NCBI GenBank assembly: GCA_020086605.1 | Contig: JACBWW010000028.1 | Span: 6,264,838-6,328,837 of the forward strand | Direction of reading: 5' to 3' | Source: Lanius collurio | Taxonomy: Eukaryota; Chordata; Aves; Passeriformes; Laniidae | Length of the DNA: 64,000 bases | In this document: positions 51,190 to 63,338 of the stretch, piece by piece | Position numbering within the stretch: position 1 is the stretch's first letter | Layout of the letters: each line of letters opens with the position of its first letter | The notes under the pieces: model-generated | What the model was told of the DNA's origin: nothing | Database searches by the model: none | What the model saw: only the letters and a program-made list of their open reading frames with translations | Translations under genes and position numbers: made by a program

Positions 51190-52110
51190 TCCGAAAAGTA
51201 TGAGGAGACTGTGTCTTGCTGATGGAAATTATTTCTACCTGCTGACGGTTCAAGGCTGAAATCCAAACAGCAACACTACAAGTGTATTTGGGTTGTATTG
51301 CAAAGTTTCAGTAGCAGAGGGGCCATGGGGGTGGTTTCTGTGAGAAGCTGCCAGAAGCTTCCCCCATGTCCAACAGATCCAGTGCAAGCCAGCTCCAGGA
51401 CTGACCCACTGCTGGCTGAGGCTGGGCCGATCAGTGGTAATGCCTGTGGGACAACAAATTGAAGAGGAGGAAGAAGATTTGTGCAGGAGCAATTGCAGCC
51501 AGGGAAGAATGGAGTGAGAATATGTGGTAGAAACAGCTCTGCAGACACTAATATCAGAGGGGGAGAGGTACTGGGGTGGGATTCCCCTGCAACCCAGACC
51601 ATGCAGAGGCAGGATGTTCCCCTGCAGTCCATGGAGGTCCATGGTGGAGCAGAGATGCAGCTGCAGCCTGGGGAGGACCCCACACTGGAACTGGTGGGTG
51701 CCCAAAGGAGGCTTTGACCCCATGGGGAAGGCCAGGCCACACTGGAGCAGGACCTGTGGCCCCACAATGAGAGGAGCCCACCCTGTAGCAGGCTGTGACC
51801 CTGTGAAGGACCCACATTGGAGCAGTTCATGATGAGCTGCAGCCTATGGAAGGGCTCATGTTGGGGAAGTTCATGGAGGACTGCCTCCCTTGGAAGGGAT
51901 TCCTGCAATGGATCAGGGAAAGTGTGTGATCAGTCCTCCCCCTTTGGAGGAGGAGTGGCAGAGACAACTGTGTGATGAACTGATCATAGCCCCCGTTCCC
52001 TGTCCCCCTGCACGGCAGGGTGGAGGAGGGAGAGAATGCAGCAGATGGGAAGGATGGGGGCTTAAAGAACATTTTGTACCACTTATGCAGGCACAGAACT
52101 CACATCGCAG
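51190..52110 (+). mobile_element. ERV/LTR-derived repeat with internal degenerate tandem units, probably plus strand
   Basis: GC-rich block sharply different from its flanks. It contains serial variants of a unit of about 43-45 bases that reads like TTGGAGCAGTTCATGATGAG, CTGCAGCCTATGGAAGGG and TTGGGGAAGTTCATGGAGGA, plus AGTCCTCCCCCTTTGGAGG. I recognise this layout as an LTR-type repeat common in Neoaves, with its end truncated. Overlapping open frames on both strands (up to 210 codons at 51276-51908, minus) result from the repeat's composition and are not taken as genes. Confidence 0.65.
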
Positions 52111-53747
52111 CTGAATTAGTTTTTGAATAATGTTTATTTTAATTTTTTTTCAAACAGATTTTCTGCCATGGGTGCTAAAATACTGTAATTTCAGTTGTGC
52201 TGTGATGCTGCCACTTAGAGTGAACATTTGAAGTTCTTATTGTATGTGCTTTGGAACTGAAATAATTGTTTTCAAATAAAATATGCTTTACTGAGAAATA
52301 TCACGAGGACTTGTGTAATTGCTTCAGAAAAATGTTCCATTTTGTAACTAATATTTGTAGCTTAAAAAAAAAAAAAGCAAACAACATGCACACAAAAACC
52401 CCCAACCCAACTACTGATCTTGTGTTAAATATGTTAAGCTGTTGTAAATATAGACACCCTAGGAATGTTCAATAGGTGTTTCATGTAAGTAGTTTACCAA
52501 AACTGTAGATTTTTTGTTTAAGAACTATCTTAGAAATATATTCTGATAGAAAAATGGTTGATATTATTGTTTTAAATTAGATATCAGAGCATTTTCTATA
52601 CAATAGAGCATTGGAAACAGACTTACAGAGCACAAATGATATCTGCATATTTCAAAATACAGAAGGGAAAAGCAATCAATGTTTTTAACTTGAAAAATGC
52701 ACTCAAATTTTCAGAAGCTGTCTTTCCATGACAGCAATATCTATTGTTCTAAGCTTCCAGTAACTTTGGAAGTGCAATGTACAAAGGTGTAATGCAGAAA
52801 TTAGTAGAGTAGCTATGGTTGGTGTGTACTGATGGCAGTGTATGAACTGAGGCACTAGTGTGCAAAAAAAACTGAATTAAAAATCCACCACATCTTTTAT
52901 TGTGGAACTAAAGCTGTGCAGTTCTTCTTAAATATGAACATGAAGCTCAACAGCTTATAGATGTCTTTGTGATCCTTTCTTGCATAATCCAAAAATGTAA
53001 AATTTTGCTTATGGGGTAAGAGTACATGAATGAAACTCAGGCACAGACAGGCCTGAGCCTCAGTGGTTTGGTCTGGTTTGTTTGGTTTTAATTGTATTGC
53101 TCAGTAAGTTTTGAGTCTGTGTCTTTGTTAATTTTTCCCCTATCTGTGCTGTATACATAAACTATTTTCCTGACCTAAAAGAGAGAAAATATTGTTAGGG
53201 AAAAAAGCAATTTGGAGAAATGCTCCATTATAGATGATTATAGTAAGGAATTTTAAAAGTGTACTGCAACTGAAAAATGTGAAACATTACATTTTCTTTC
53301 ATGTGAAGCTTGGTATGACCTTCATTGTAGAAAACAGCAGGAAGTATTATTTCTGCAATGAGTATACTTCACTTTCAGTAGTTGTCAAGCAGAAAGCTTA
53401 GAATGAATAAATACAGATATAAATTGTCAGGTCACATTTCAGTGACAGTTCATGTTAAGTAGTAATATAAATGTAAGAGCTTACAATGAAATGAAATTTG
53501 TAATATAAATATCAAACCTGCCTATGAGAGTCTTTTGAGAAAATCTGTTGTACTGAAAATATTACAATTCTATTTTAATATACAGTAACACAGTACAACA
53601 AAACTAGGGCATTTCTGCTGGATAAATGTGATAAGAATTAAAATCGATTCAGCAGAAAAACTGCATCTTTTTCCATGTGGATGAACTTACCATGCAAGAA
53701 AAAAATATCTTTTTTTAAAATACAAAATGCTGCTCTAAGATCAGAAC

Positions 53748-53766
53748 AAAAAAAAAAAAAAAAAAA
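53748..53766. repeat. Poly(A) tract of 19
   Basis: Uninterrupted run of 19 A. Confidence 0.9.
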
Positions 53767-54639
53767 GCATAGTTAAATAGTCAGTTGTCATAATTTTTAA
53801 CTTTAGAGTACTCATGCACTGAACTTAGCTGCCGAAGTGTTTTAGTGATTTAAATTCAAACATTCCCTTTTAGCAGAGGTAAAATGTTATTGTAGGGACA
53901 TCACTGACACTGTGCCTGTTTGTACCTTCCCTTCAGCAAGCACAGTAATGTAGGAGCAGTGTGGCCGTGAGACATCACAGCTTGTGAACGAAGGTAAAGA
54001 GCTAATGGTGCAAAATCGGTTTGTGTGGAAACTCAGCAGATCACTTCTAGCCTGTGTGTCATGTGGAGATACAACTTTGTCTGGATCAACAGCTGTGAAG
54101 CTTTTAATAAAATGTACCTAAACTAAGATGGCTTATCAGAATCCACAAGTAGTCTCAGCACACGTAAGTGATTGCAAGGACATTTCTAATTAAATTTTGT
54201 GATTTTTTTAAAAAGTAGTGTTTCCAAATATGCATAATTCATAGTAAGAGTGAAAACAGGTCACACTACAAGAGCAGCCACATTGCAGCAGACTGAAGGT
54301 GTATTGAGCAGAGTAGTGTGTTGCTATCAGAGTTCACCACCAGATACCTAGGAAAGAGTGTGAGAAAGCGAAAGATTATACTGATACTTCTCCCAGTAAT
54401 CAAACACTCTCGGCATACATAGTTCAGGAGTATTGACAGGAGCAGTATTTATCAGTTTAATAACTTCACTGAATTTTATTTTTCTTTCATTACGTTGCCT
54501 GATTGCTTTGTGAGTTGGCATGTACCTCTTTTAGACACTAGGTGAATGAAAAGTCTTGCTGTTAATCTTTCTACATGAGTTCAACATATAGAAATGTTTG
54601 GATAAGCTCTCAAACAGAGCTTATTTAAAACTCATTTTT

Positions 54640-54770
54640 AGTTGGTTGGAATTGTTTGTTTTGTTTGGACTTATTTATATGTTAGGGTTTTGGTTTTTTT
54701 TTGGTGGTGGTGTCTTTGTTTTCGGTTGGGATTTTTTTTTGTCTGTTTATTTTGGGGTTTTTTAACTTCT
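54640..54770. repeat. G/T-rich low-complexity tract
   Basis: Runs such as GTTTGTTTTGTTTGG, GGTTTTGG and GGTGGTGGTG; C and A are scarce on the plus strand. Confidence 0.7.
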
Positions 54771-56696
54771 GAACATGTGCATTAGCACGTGTAGGAAATG
54801 AGTAATACGGAAATAAACGTAGGAAGTAACTGATAATTCTGTACAAGAATTGTAGAACTTTAGAGGCTTATAATCAGAAACGCAAGTTCATAAAATGCTA
54901 CCCCTTAACTGGGATAGTTTTGTTGGCTGTAAAACATCTGTCTCTGTCAGGGAGATGATATTACTAGGATTTTTTGAAACTTACCTTAGACTGTCACAAT
55001 GTCAATTTTAGCTGGTCAGAGTCCAGGGGTCTGATTTCACACATCTATTGTTGTGGCATGGCAGTGGTAAGGAAATTCAGAAACAGTTACAACATTAGTT
55101 GAGTTAGCGGGCTTTAACTGTAGTCTTCATCACCTTGGCACATTACCTTGTCCTGATGTATAATTCTGAATACTTTTTAATATTTGTTTTATGTTCTAGG
55201 CTTTGTGGTTTTTTGTTGTTGTTTTGGTTTTGTGGTTTAAGGGTGTATTTTGTTGGTTGTTGTGGAAGTTTTAATTGCTGTTCAGAATGCGTTGCAATGT
55301 TTCATGATGTCAAGGAAAATAATCTTAAATGGACAATTACTATCCTTTTCCTACTTGGAATGCTTGTTTTGACATCTGGCATATTTTATCTGCACACAGT
55401 TTCTAATTTTTCATTTCTGCTTTCTGTGGCAACCAGATAGATTTGTTTCAAATTGTTGTGTTTTGGAACTTTCAATAATCAGTGAAGGTCTCGATTTCTG
55501 AGCAGCTAGTAAATGAGAAGATGTAGTCTGTTCAGTTGCTTTCTAATTATATGCATCTCTGTTTAAAAGTCCTCAAGGCAAAAATTAAAAATGTCAGTGT
55601 GACATCAGTTGTGATCTCTGAACACATTAGAGAAGCAATACTAATGCTACAACATATGCACCACATTTGCAGGGAGTTTGATTTTCTTTGTAATGTTCAT
55701 TCCCTGTTTAGCCACAGGGTTTCTAAATTGAACTTTTATTCTGGGCCATCTTTCCCCCAATGTGTATTCTTGATTTAAGTCCTAAGAAAGCTTTTTAAAT
55801 ATATATTTTTTATCATCTAACAAGTATGTTCTTTATTTCCTTTTAAACAGCAATGTAAATTTGCACTATAGCTAGAGAAAGTGCTATTAACTACCCTTAT
55901 GCATATGTGTTTGTAGTTAGTTCTAACTTTATTTTGTTAATTTTGTGATGCTATTTTCCCTTAGGCTTCCACTTCTATTTCTGTACTCATTTTAGCCTGT
56001 GTATTCATTGATGCAAAGGCTTGTCTTGTCTTTTCTTGCAGTATAAAGTACCATGCTGCAGCATTAACATTTAATAGGAAATACTGTGTTCTGACACTGT
56101 ATGTACAAAATCTCAATAATAACAGAATACGAGGTTTTTGCCTACTGCCTTAATATCATAATTTACAAGTTTATGGACTGTTTACTACAACATTAGACAC
56201 ATGAAAGCAAAATTCTGCAATCATAATAGCTGGCTTCGCTTAACTTGGTCTGCTAACAAACAGCAACTGGCTACTTCAAGTTTCTGGTTGTAAAACTCTA
56301 GAGAGCACCTAGTAATAATGTGGCTTCATAAATGTTGTATTGGCTGCTTGCTTATTATATGTTTGCCATTGACTATGTATGATCCTTCTGTGGATAATGC
56401 TTGTAACAGTCTGGCTGGTGATGGGTAAAATCTGCAGGTGTCTGCAAAATTCTTGACTTAGACCATCCTGTCTTGAAAGGGGAAGGCACACTACATTGCA
56501 AGCAGTCCACACAGAAATGATGCACAGAGAAAAGTACTGCTGCACTCACTTAGATAACCTCACTATTTCACAGACAAACTGAGTAAATGAAACAGCTCTT
56601 TCCTCCGATAACTTCTCTGGTAGAAAACCAGATGCTTTCTATCACTTATCTCCATATTTCTCATTAGGCAAATACTCTAAGAATGTGGGTTTTTGT

Positions 56697-56698
<2 letters not shown>

Positions 56699-56743
<45 letters not shown>
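56699..56743. repeat. Poly(T) tract of 45, next to AATAAA on the minus strand
   Basis: Forty-five uninterrupted T followed by AATTTATTTATTTAAC. On the minus strand this reads AATAAATAAATT and then A45, the layout of a retroposed poly(A) tail. Confidence 0.9.
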
Positions 56744-56756
<13 letters not shown>

Positions 56757-56947
56757 AACATTCTTCAACCCAAAATTACTTATTTAAATTTCTCTAAGGA
56801 AAGCTGTGTCACTTGTTTAAGACATGTTCAGGGTTGTTTGTTTTGAAGTAAACTGGGCTTCTGTATTTCTTTGACACTTGGAACTCCTGGAGTTTATATA
56901 ATACCTTAAATTATGTTCCCGATAAAAGTACAATGTTTACCTTTCTT

Positions 56948-56995
56948 TTGTTGTTGTTGTTTTTTTGTTGTTGTTTTTTTGTTGTTGTTTGTTTG
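56948..56995. repeat. GTT-repeat microsatellite
   Basis: Runs of GTT interrupted by T7 blocks (TTGTTGTTGTTG, then T7, then GTTGTTG, twice). Confidence 0.85.
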
Positions 56996-57164
56996 ATTGT
57001 GTGTGTGAGGAAGCTTATTTTAAAAAGTAACAAAAGACTTCTCGCTGGGCAGGAGGATGAAAGGTACTTGTAGATGTTTTGAGTAACTCAGAATATAAAA
57101 TGGACATAGGCTGTGGTCCAAGACACACTGAAGGAGTCAATTACCTTTTCTGGTCTTTCTTTTC

Positions 57165-57490
57165 CTTGAGGCGAGGCTTGTCTGGTTTAAATTGTCGTGG
57201 GGTATCTGCTGCTCTGTTACCCCTCTGGCTGCAGTAGATGGGTCAAGTTTCGGGAGCCGAGCAGACCAGAGGGAGCTTGGGCAGCGCTACCTTCGGGCTG
57301 GAAGAGCAGCTCGGACGTTCGGACCCGCAGGACAAAGGCGGAGCTGAGCAAAGGAATCCTTTATCCCTGTCATCCCCCGCTGGATGTGCCACTGGATGGC
57401 AGCATTGGCTACGCGTTGGCACCGGCGGCACCGCGCCGAGCCGGGCTGGCCTCTGGTTCAGCCTCGTTAAACATCAGCCGGGTAAAAGAT
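57165..57490. other. Isolated CpG-rich island
   Basis: By hand count there are about 22 CpG dinucleotides in roughly 315 bases, in sequence otherwise nearly free of CpG. The densest part is 57,408-57,450 (ACCGGCGGCACCGCGCCGAG). Plus-strand frames of 98 and 92 codons and a minus-strand frame of 62 codons overlap it but have no recognised domain. It could be a promoter CpG island of an unannotated transcript or a young repeat. I cannot decide. Confidence 0.6.
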
Positions 57491-58490
57491 TGATAGCAAT
57501 GCAAATGTATTTATAACCACTAGAGATAGTCACCTTCCACCCCAATTAGCCTTTGAATTGATTTAGTGAGAAAAACATCTATTATGGAATAAAAGTCTTA
57601 GTGATTAGTGTTGCATTATTTCACTACATTTGAAATAGCTGTAGGTAAGAGGGTCTTACAGGCATCAATAAGCTTTAATATTATAAAGTGCTTTTAGGCT
57701 ACATCAGAAGCAAATTACAAGTCGATGGTTTGTTTTCTGAGTAAAATATAACTACAGGTACAGTGGGTGTGCTGGGACTGTGTGGCATTTACAAAATCTA
57801 GCTTATAGAATTTTTTTTATTCTTTTATTTTTTAAATGGGTTGTTTCACTGATCACAAAACTGTGCACCTTTCTGCAAGCTAAAAAAAGTAATTATGTTT
57901 TGAAGTGATCTGATTTTTTTTTTCTATTTTTCCTTCTTCCCAAATGCAGTTTGCTGAAAAAAAACTGGAGTGAAGGGAGTGGTGATGGTTCCCTCTCTGG
58001 AGTGTGAATCCTGGTGGTACATCAGCTACATCCTGACATCTGACTAGTACTGCTAGGAAAGAACACAGGAAAGAGAGTTCTTTGCTTGAGTTGAAATTAT
58101 TACAAGGGGCTGGTGTGGTTTAATGCTTCTAATATAAAGACCTAATTTATGTCAAATTGAGTTTAAATTACATGTTTGAAGTGTTATTTCTTTGAGAGGC
58201 AAAATTTCCCTGATATTTGATAACAGTGCACTCTTTTTGCTGCTTTTCAGTGATGATGTAAATTAGCTTCCTTGCTAAGGAGTACAATGTGAACAAACAG
58301 CCTTTGAAAACAGAACTGGAGCTGTAGCTGGATGCTTCCCGACTCAGATTCTGCACCTCCCCCTGCCCCCCTTCCCCCACTGTAAAATCTGTGCAATCTT
58401 TGCTTTCTATTTACGTATTCATTTGTGTTTATATAAAGGATGAAGCTTAATGAAGTCTATGCAGTCACAGCAGGATAAACTACTGTGAGA

Positions 58491-58546
58491 TCAGATGTGG
58501 CCCTGTGCTGTGTCTGAGTCAGATGTGGCCCTGTGCTGTGTCTGAG
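58491..58546. repeat. Tandem duplication, 2 copies of 28 bases
   Basis: The unit TCAGATGTGGCCCTGTGCTG + TGTCTGAG occurs twice in succession without mismatch. Confidence 0.95.
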
Positions 58547-61014
58547 AGCAAGACCTTTGAGTGTTGTTATTCTCTTCATTGTTCCTCAATCCATTTTTAT
58601 TTAATATACAGCTTATATGGTTAATACCATAGTTTCAAAATATACTGCTAGCATTTTTAATTTTGGGGAAAAACTGTAAGTTGCTGTGGTTTATATGACA
58701 ACAGAAAAATACTTAATCCAGCATGCTGGTTTTGAGGGCTCAACCCACAAAGACCACCTTCCTTCCACTCCCCACAGCAGCTGTTGTGACTGTTTCAAAG
58801 CCTAGTCTGAAATTTACCTGAATTCTTAATGAACGCTTGCATCCAGATAGCAGATTATTTTTATTGAAACAAAATTGAAAAGCACCTTTCTTGGTATAAA
58901 ATCTTAAATGCATTTTATATGTTTTTATTTATAGTTTGCTTTCCAACATTTAAACAAAGAGTATGAGGACAAAGAAAAATGATAAAATAGGAGAGAAACA
59001 TTCACAATGTTTGCCAAGAGTATCTTTGAATGCACAACAGGACAGGAGGGTTTAAAATCTAGAATGCGTTATAAAAATTGGAAAAAAAACCAAGTAAAGT
59101 GAATGATTCTACTTTTAGTGTCTTTTGTAACTGTGCTTTGGATATCTACAATGCACTGCAGCATTGATACCAGATAATACAATGATATCCCACTTAGTCA
59201 TGGTGAAGCATGCTTGACAATCAATCAAAAATCAGCTGGAAGCAAAATCTCCTGAAGGCAGCCTAGATCCGACAGGATTTGTCCTTATTTGTGTGTGCAT
59301 AAGTGCGAGATATGCAAGCTTTTCACATAAATGGCATGCATAAAGACTACACTGGGATTTAAAACATATATTATGTGTCTCCAATTCTAAAGAAATAAGC
59401 AATCTGATAAAAATAGGATCCAGGGAGCTAATATTGGCATCAATTTTTAATTTACACAAAAGTTATTGCAAATATATATCAGTGTCAATTAAAGCAGTTT
59501 CATTGCTTACAACATATAGGAAATCAGATTCCATAATTAGATTTGCCATGTGGATTGTAGCACTGCTTCCAAGGTTCAAAGGTCACTGACAATTAGCATA
59601 AGATTTAAAATTAAATTACACTAAATATTGTTTACTTTAATTGCTTGAAAATTTGACAGGAGAGTATGAATGTAAAATATAAAGAATATATTCTGGCAGC
59701 AAACCTCAGTTGTCTTTTTTTCCCAAGGTTTTCATTTTCAGATATTTAATTTTGTATTTGCTTCATAGAAAATAGTTTATGTTGCACATAGGTAACCAGA
59801 TAGAGCTTATTTGCCATAAAGGCAAGACTTTCTGCAAATGTTTGTAGTAGCCTGGGAACATGGCAGTGTAGATAAGATGAATAAAAAGGCAGATGTAATA
59901 ACCTAGAACTGGTTAAACATTTCAGTGGACTGCAACAAAAAAAAGTCAGTTTGGTCATAACTGGAAGATAGTATTTGTGTTTGTTAGACTTTATGGTCTG
60001 ATTTTTCCCAACAGAAGTTTTTAGCTCAATTTCTTCTCTAATTGTATTATATTTTTAGTGATCAAAATATGTGTGTATATGAGTTCAAAATTTAGTGGAT
60101 GCTTTTCCAAATATTAAAATGTGGAAGGCTTTTCTGCAAAGATATAATTTTAAAACAGGTGTTCTGAGAGCAGAAAGTACACTAGAAGAAGTGACACTAC
60201 TTCAATTTTCTTTGTCGATACCAATGGAACATTTATAGAATGGTTTCTACCGTAATTAATGACATGAAACCAGGAGTGTGACACTGAGGAACGTACCCTG
60301 ACCAGGCTTTGCCTTGTGCCCTGATTGGCAGTCTCAGATGTGCTAAGATCCGCACAGCCAGCTGAATATAGGATTTATTCCTTTATATAGCTGCAGAAAA
60401 GAGTGGAATACACTTGGGCCTATTGTTGGAAGGCATTGATAATGCTTCTTTAAATGAGGGCATGCTGTCAGCTGTTCTCAGAGATTTGATGGTTCAGCCA
60501 CTCATGGTCTGTGGAAAGGTTGCTTGGTGCTAATGCCCTCTTTGATTATTGTCTCGTGTCTGAGATTGGAAGATGTTACTGTCTATACTATTTCCCATGT
60601 GTTGCTTGAAGTTACTTATGTCCAGTAAGAAACAGGGTTATGGCTAGAAGTTAGTTAGCTTAAACTTAGCCTAAATAAAAAGCCAGTTTTCAGAAGATGG
60701 AAATCTACAGGAGTTCACTTGAGTGAAGTTTTCAGACTGTACATAAGACTGTAAAATGTATATTGTATGCCCAAACTTTTGAGAGAGGCAGAAATGTCAC
60801 AGAACATGAAAACCTTAAGTTTCTTTGAATGTTTTTTCATATGTAACAGGTGAGAATGTTATGACAGATGTGGAATATTTTACATATGCATGATGTAAGA
60901 GCACTTTGGTTAAAACTTAAAAACACACAGGAATTTTTCCATGTTATGAAACGTAAGAAAACAAGCCTTAAACTGAAGAACAAGGCAACACAACATTGTC
61001 TGAGTTAGTGTACT

Positions 61015-61065
61015 ACATACATATACATGTACATGTACATATACATTATACATATACATATACAT
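61015..61065. repeat. Microsatellite of TACATA/TACATG units
   Basis: Mixed ATAC, ATGTAC and ATAT units. Part of it is self-complementary (ATGTACATGTACAT). Confidence 0.9.
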
Positions 61066-63209
61066 TAGGGTCATGCATGAGGAAAGTGTTAGTGGATTAT
61101 GTAAGAAAGAATCTGCACGTTACAAACAGTGTTAATGTTGAAGAGGCCATGTGAAGAGCACTTCTGACATTAAGAAAACACAGGTCAAAAAATAATATGC
61201 TTTTAGTCCAATGAGAAACCAAACTATTTTTCAACTTTCTGTTAAAGATAAAAATGTGCATTATTTAGGGAATAAGGTGTTTTTCCACTTTCTGTATAGG
61301 AAAGAAGGCTTATTTGTAGAAGGTATTCAAGGATCAGCAGCAAATGAGTTTGAAGCAAGGGTGAAGCAATCTTCCAAGAAACACCATGAAATTGCAAGCA
61401 GGTGATGACACTGCATGTGAAGATCAGTTTAAGGTAACATCAGGACTCTAGTCCAAAAAATGGCAAAGATTTTTTTGCTAAAGCTATGTTGACTTTATAT
61501 GATTATTTTAGAATTACAAAAGCAGCATTGTAAACTTCTGTGTATACTGGAAAGCAAATTAATTGCCAATTCACATAATGAGACACATTATGAATTACTT
61601 GAATTGCTAAAGCTTCCACGTTTAAAGTTGTGTCAATTATGTGTGCACCCCATTGCTGTGTGAAAAAACAGTTTCAAAATGCACTAACACTTTATAAATT
61701 GTAGGGTAATCCCTTTATTAAAGCAAATATCGTGCAAGAATTTCTTATTTCTTTTCTGCTTAACAGAAGCTGTAGGAAAAAATGTTGAGTCTCCAGTCTG
61801 AGGGAGACTACAATTTTACAGGTGATCAAACCTTAGAAGGAGAATGGACTTGAGATGAACAATGCAGAGGTTCTTTGAAGACTTAAAAACCCAATGATTG
61901 AATCAGAGACTGTTTTTGTTTTTTTTTCTTTTTAAAATTATGATTATTATATACTCTTTTAGCTGGGAAAGAAGTGATTTTTAGGTTTAGATGGTAGTGC
62001 TTAATAAGCATTCTCTGTCATGTATGTCTCAAGAAGCACAATTCTCAGTTTCCCTCTCTCCCCTCTTTCCTTTAGTATTAGTATTTTTCTTTTATTATGG
62101 TAAATGCTTTCACTTATCAGCTCTTTTGAGAATTTTCATTAATGACCAGACACAGTAGCCAGTCTGAAACTAGAAGAAAGTCACAAAGCCACACAAACAC
62201 CTAATTTTTCTCATCTGAAACCATTGAAACATACCTCTAAATAGGAAATGTGAATGTTTATACTGTGCCAACAGTCCTCGGAAATTGGATGGAATTTGCT
62301 ATTACAGTCAGTATTTATGAAGCCAAAAATGTATTTTTCTATATTTGTATTTTTTATAGCAAAAGTAACATATGTCTTCTTGGTTTTCCTCTGAGGAATG
62401 TTTGTTAGAAAAAAGGAAAAATAAAACTGGATTTAACAATAGTCTTAAGAGAGTTTAAATTTCTAGAAATAGTTTTACTGTATTCTCTGAAACAGCATGG
62501 GAGAATAACACTGAGGATTTAAGACCTCCCATTTTAGCCATACCTGTTTTTGAGAACTGGAAAAAGTTAGTCTGCTTCTACTACACAATTGAAGTAAACA
62601 AATTCAATCCCTGTAATATTTATGCATTTTATTTTAAGTAAGGAAGGTGCAGATTCCTTCGATAATTGATGTTGTAGGTTTATTGTTTTAGCATTGAGGC
62701 TGAAGAAAACATTTGTTTTATAAGAAGTTTTCTAAACTGTGAGAAGTAAATAGTAAGAAAAAAACTGAAGTAGAAATGAGACGGCGCTTTTTTTTTCCCA
62801 ATTTTTTTTTTGTGCAGACAGGATAGCACAGTAATGCATTCCAAAGGTCTGTTGACTCCTGGTCAACTCCTGATCTTAAACTTTTTCAGTTGATATGACT
62901 CTTTACTGCACACGTTCAAAATTCCTGATCTATAACTTACCATGTTTCAAAGATCTCTTAGAAATAGCTACTGAAATAAAGGGGAAAAAACTTTGTGAGT
63001 TTCAGTTTGGGTTAGGTTAAGAACCATAACTATCTGATGTACTCCATTGTTGACATTGTTTTGAAACTGGTTTGTAATTGACAGGAATTCATGTGATGTG
63101 AGCCACTATCAGAACTATCACATTGTGGGCATTCTCAGAAGACACAATGTGTAAGATCAATATTGAGATTAAAAAAGTTTAAAATGAATGGTGGGAATTC
63201 AGATGATAA

Positions 63210-63338
63210 ATTCCACTAAATCAGGCTTTGAGCAGACTGGTCTAGTGGGAGGTGTCCCTGCCTGTGGAAGAGGAGGTTCAAACTGGAGGTTCTTTAAGGT
63301 CTCTTCCATCCCAGACCCGTCTATGAATCTATGCAACA
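63210..63338 (+). mobile_element. CR1 LINE 3' end, plus strand
   Basis: The text runs CAGACTGGTCTAGTGGGAGG, TGTCCCTGCCTGTGG, GGTTCTTTAAGGTCTCTTCC and CTATGAATCTATG. This is the typical CR1 3' UTR with the terminal near-octamer repeat. About 130 bp, 5' truncated. Confidence 0.92.

Larger units (their letters stand above)
52111..57164. other. Intergenic DNA, no gene recognised
   Basis: AT-rich sequence. It holds low-complexity tracts: A/C-rich at 52,362-52,415, 19 A at 53748-53766, G/T-rich at 54,640-54,770 and 55,195-55,270, and 45 T at 56699-56743 with a GTT-repeat at 56,948-56,995. Short open frames (for example 55135-55440 plus) overlap the G/T-rich tract and look like chance. Confidence 0.6.
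57491..63209. other. Intergenic DNA, no gene recognised
   Basis: AT-rich sequence free of recognised transposons. It holds a 28-base tandem duplication (58491-58546), a TA/CA/TG microsatellite (61015-61065) and a direct-repeat nuclear-receptor-like motif (59573-59585). The clean stretch 58,800-60,400 might contain conserved non-coding elements. In other vertebrates the region beyond CSNK1G3 is a gene desert leading to ZNF608; that is known synteny, not seen here. Confidence 0.5.

Noticed and set aside
51276..51908. Minus-strand open frame of 210 codons, the longest in the window
   Set aside because: It lies wholly in the GC-rich LTR-like repeat, overlaps other long frames on both strands, and reads as low-complexity Ser/Pro/Cys/Trp-rich sequence without a domain. 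Stop-poor composition explains it.
57197..57516. Overlapping open frames of 98 and 92 codons in the CpG-rich patch
   Set aside because: No domain, high GC removes stops by chance, and neither frame has a supporting splice or poly(A) context; kept only as a CpG island.
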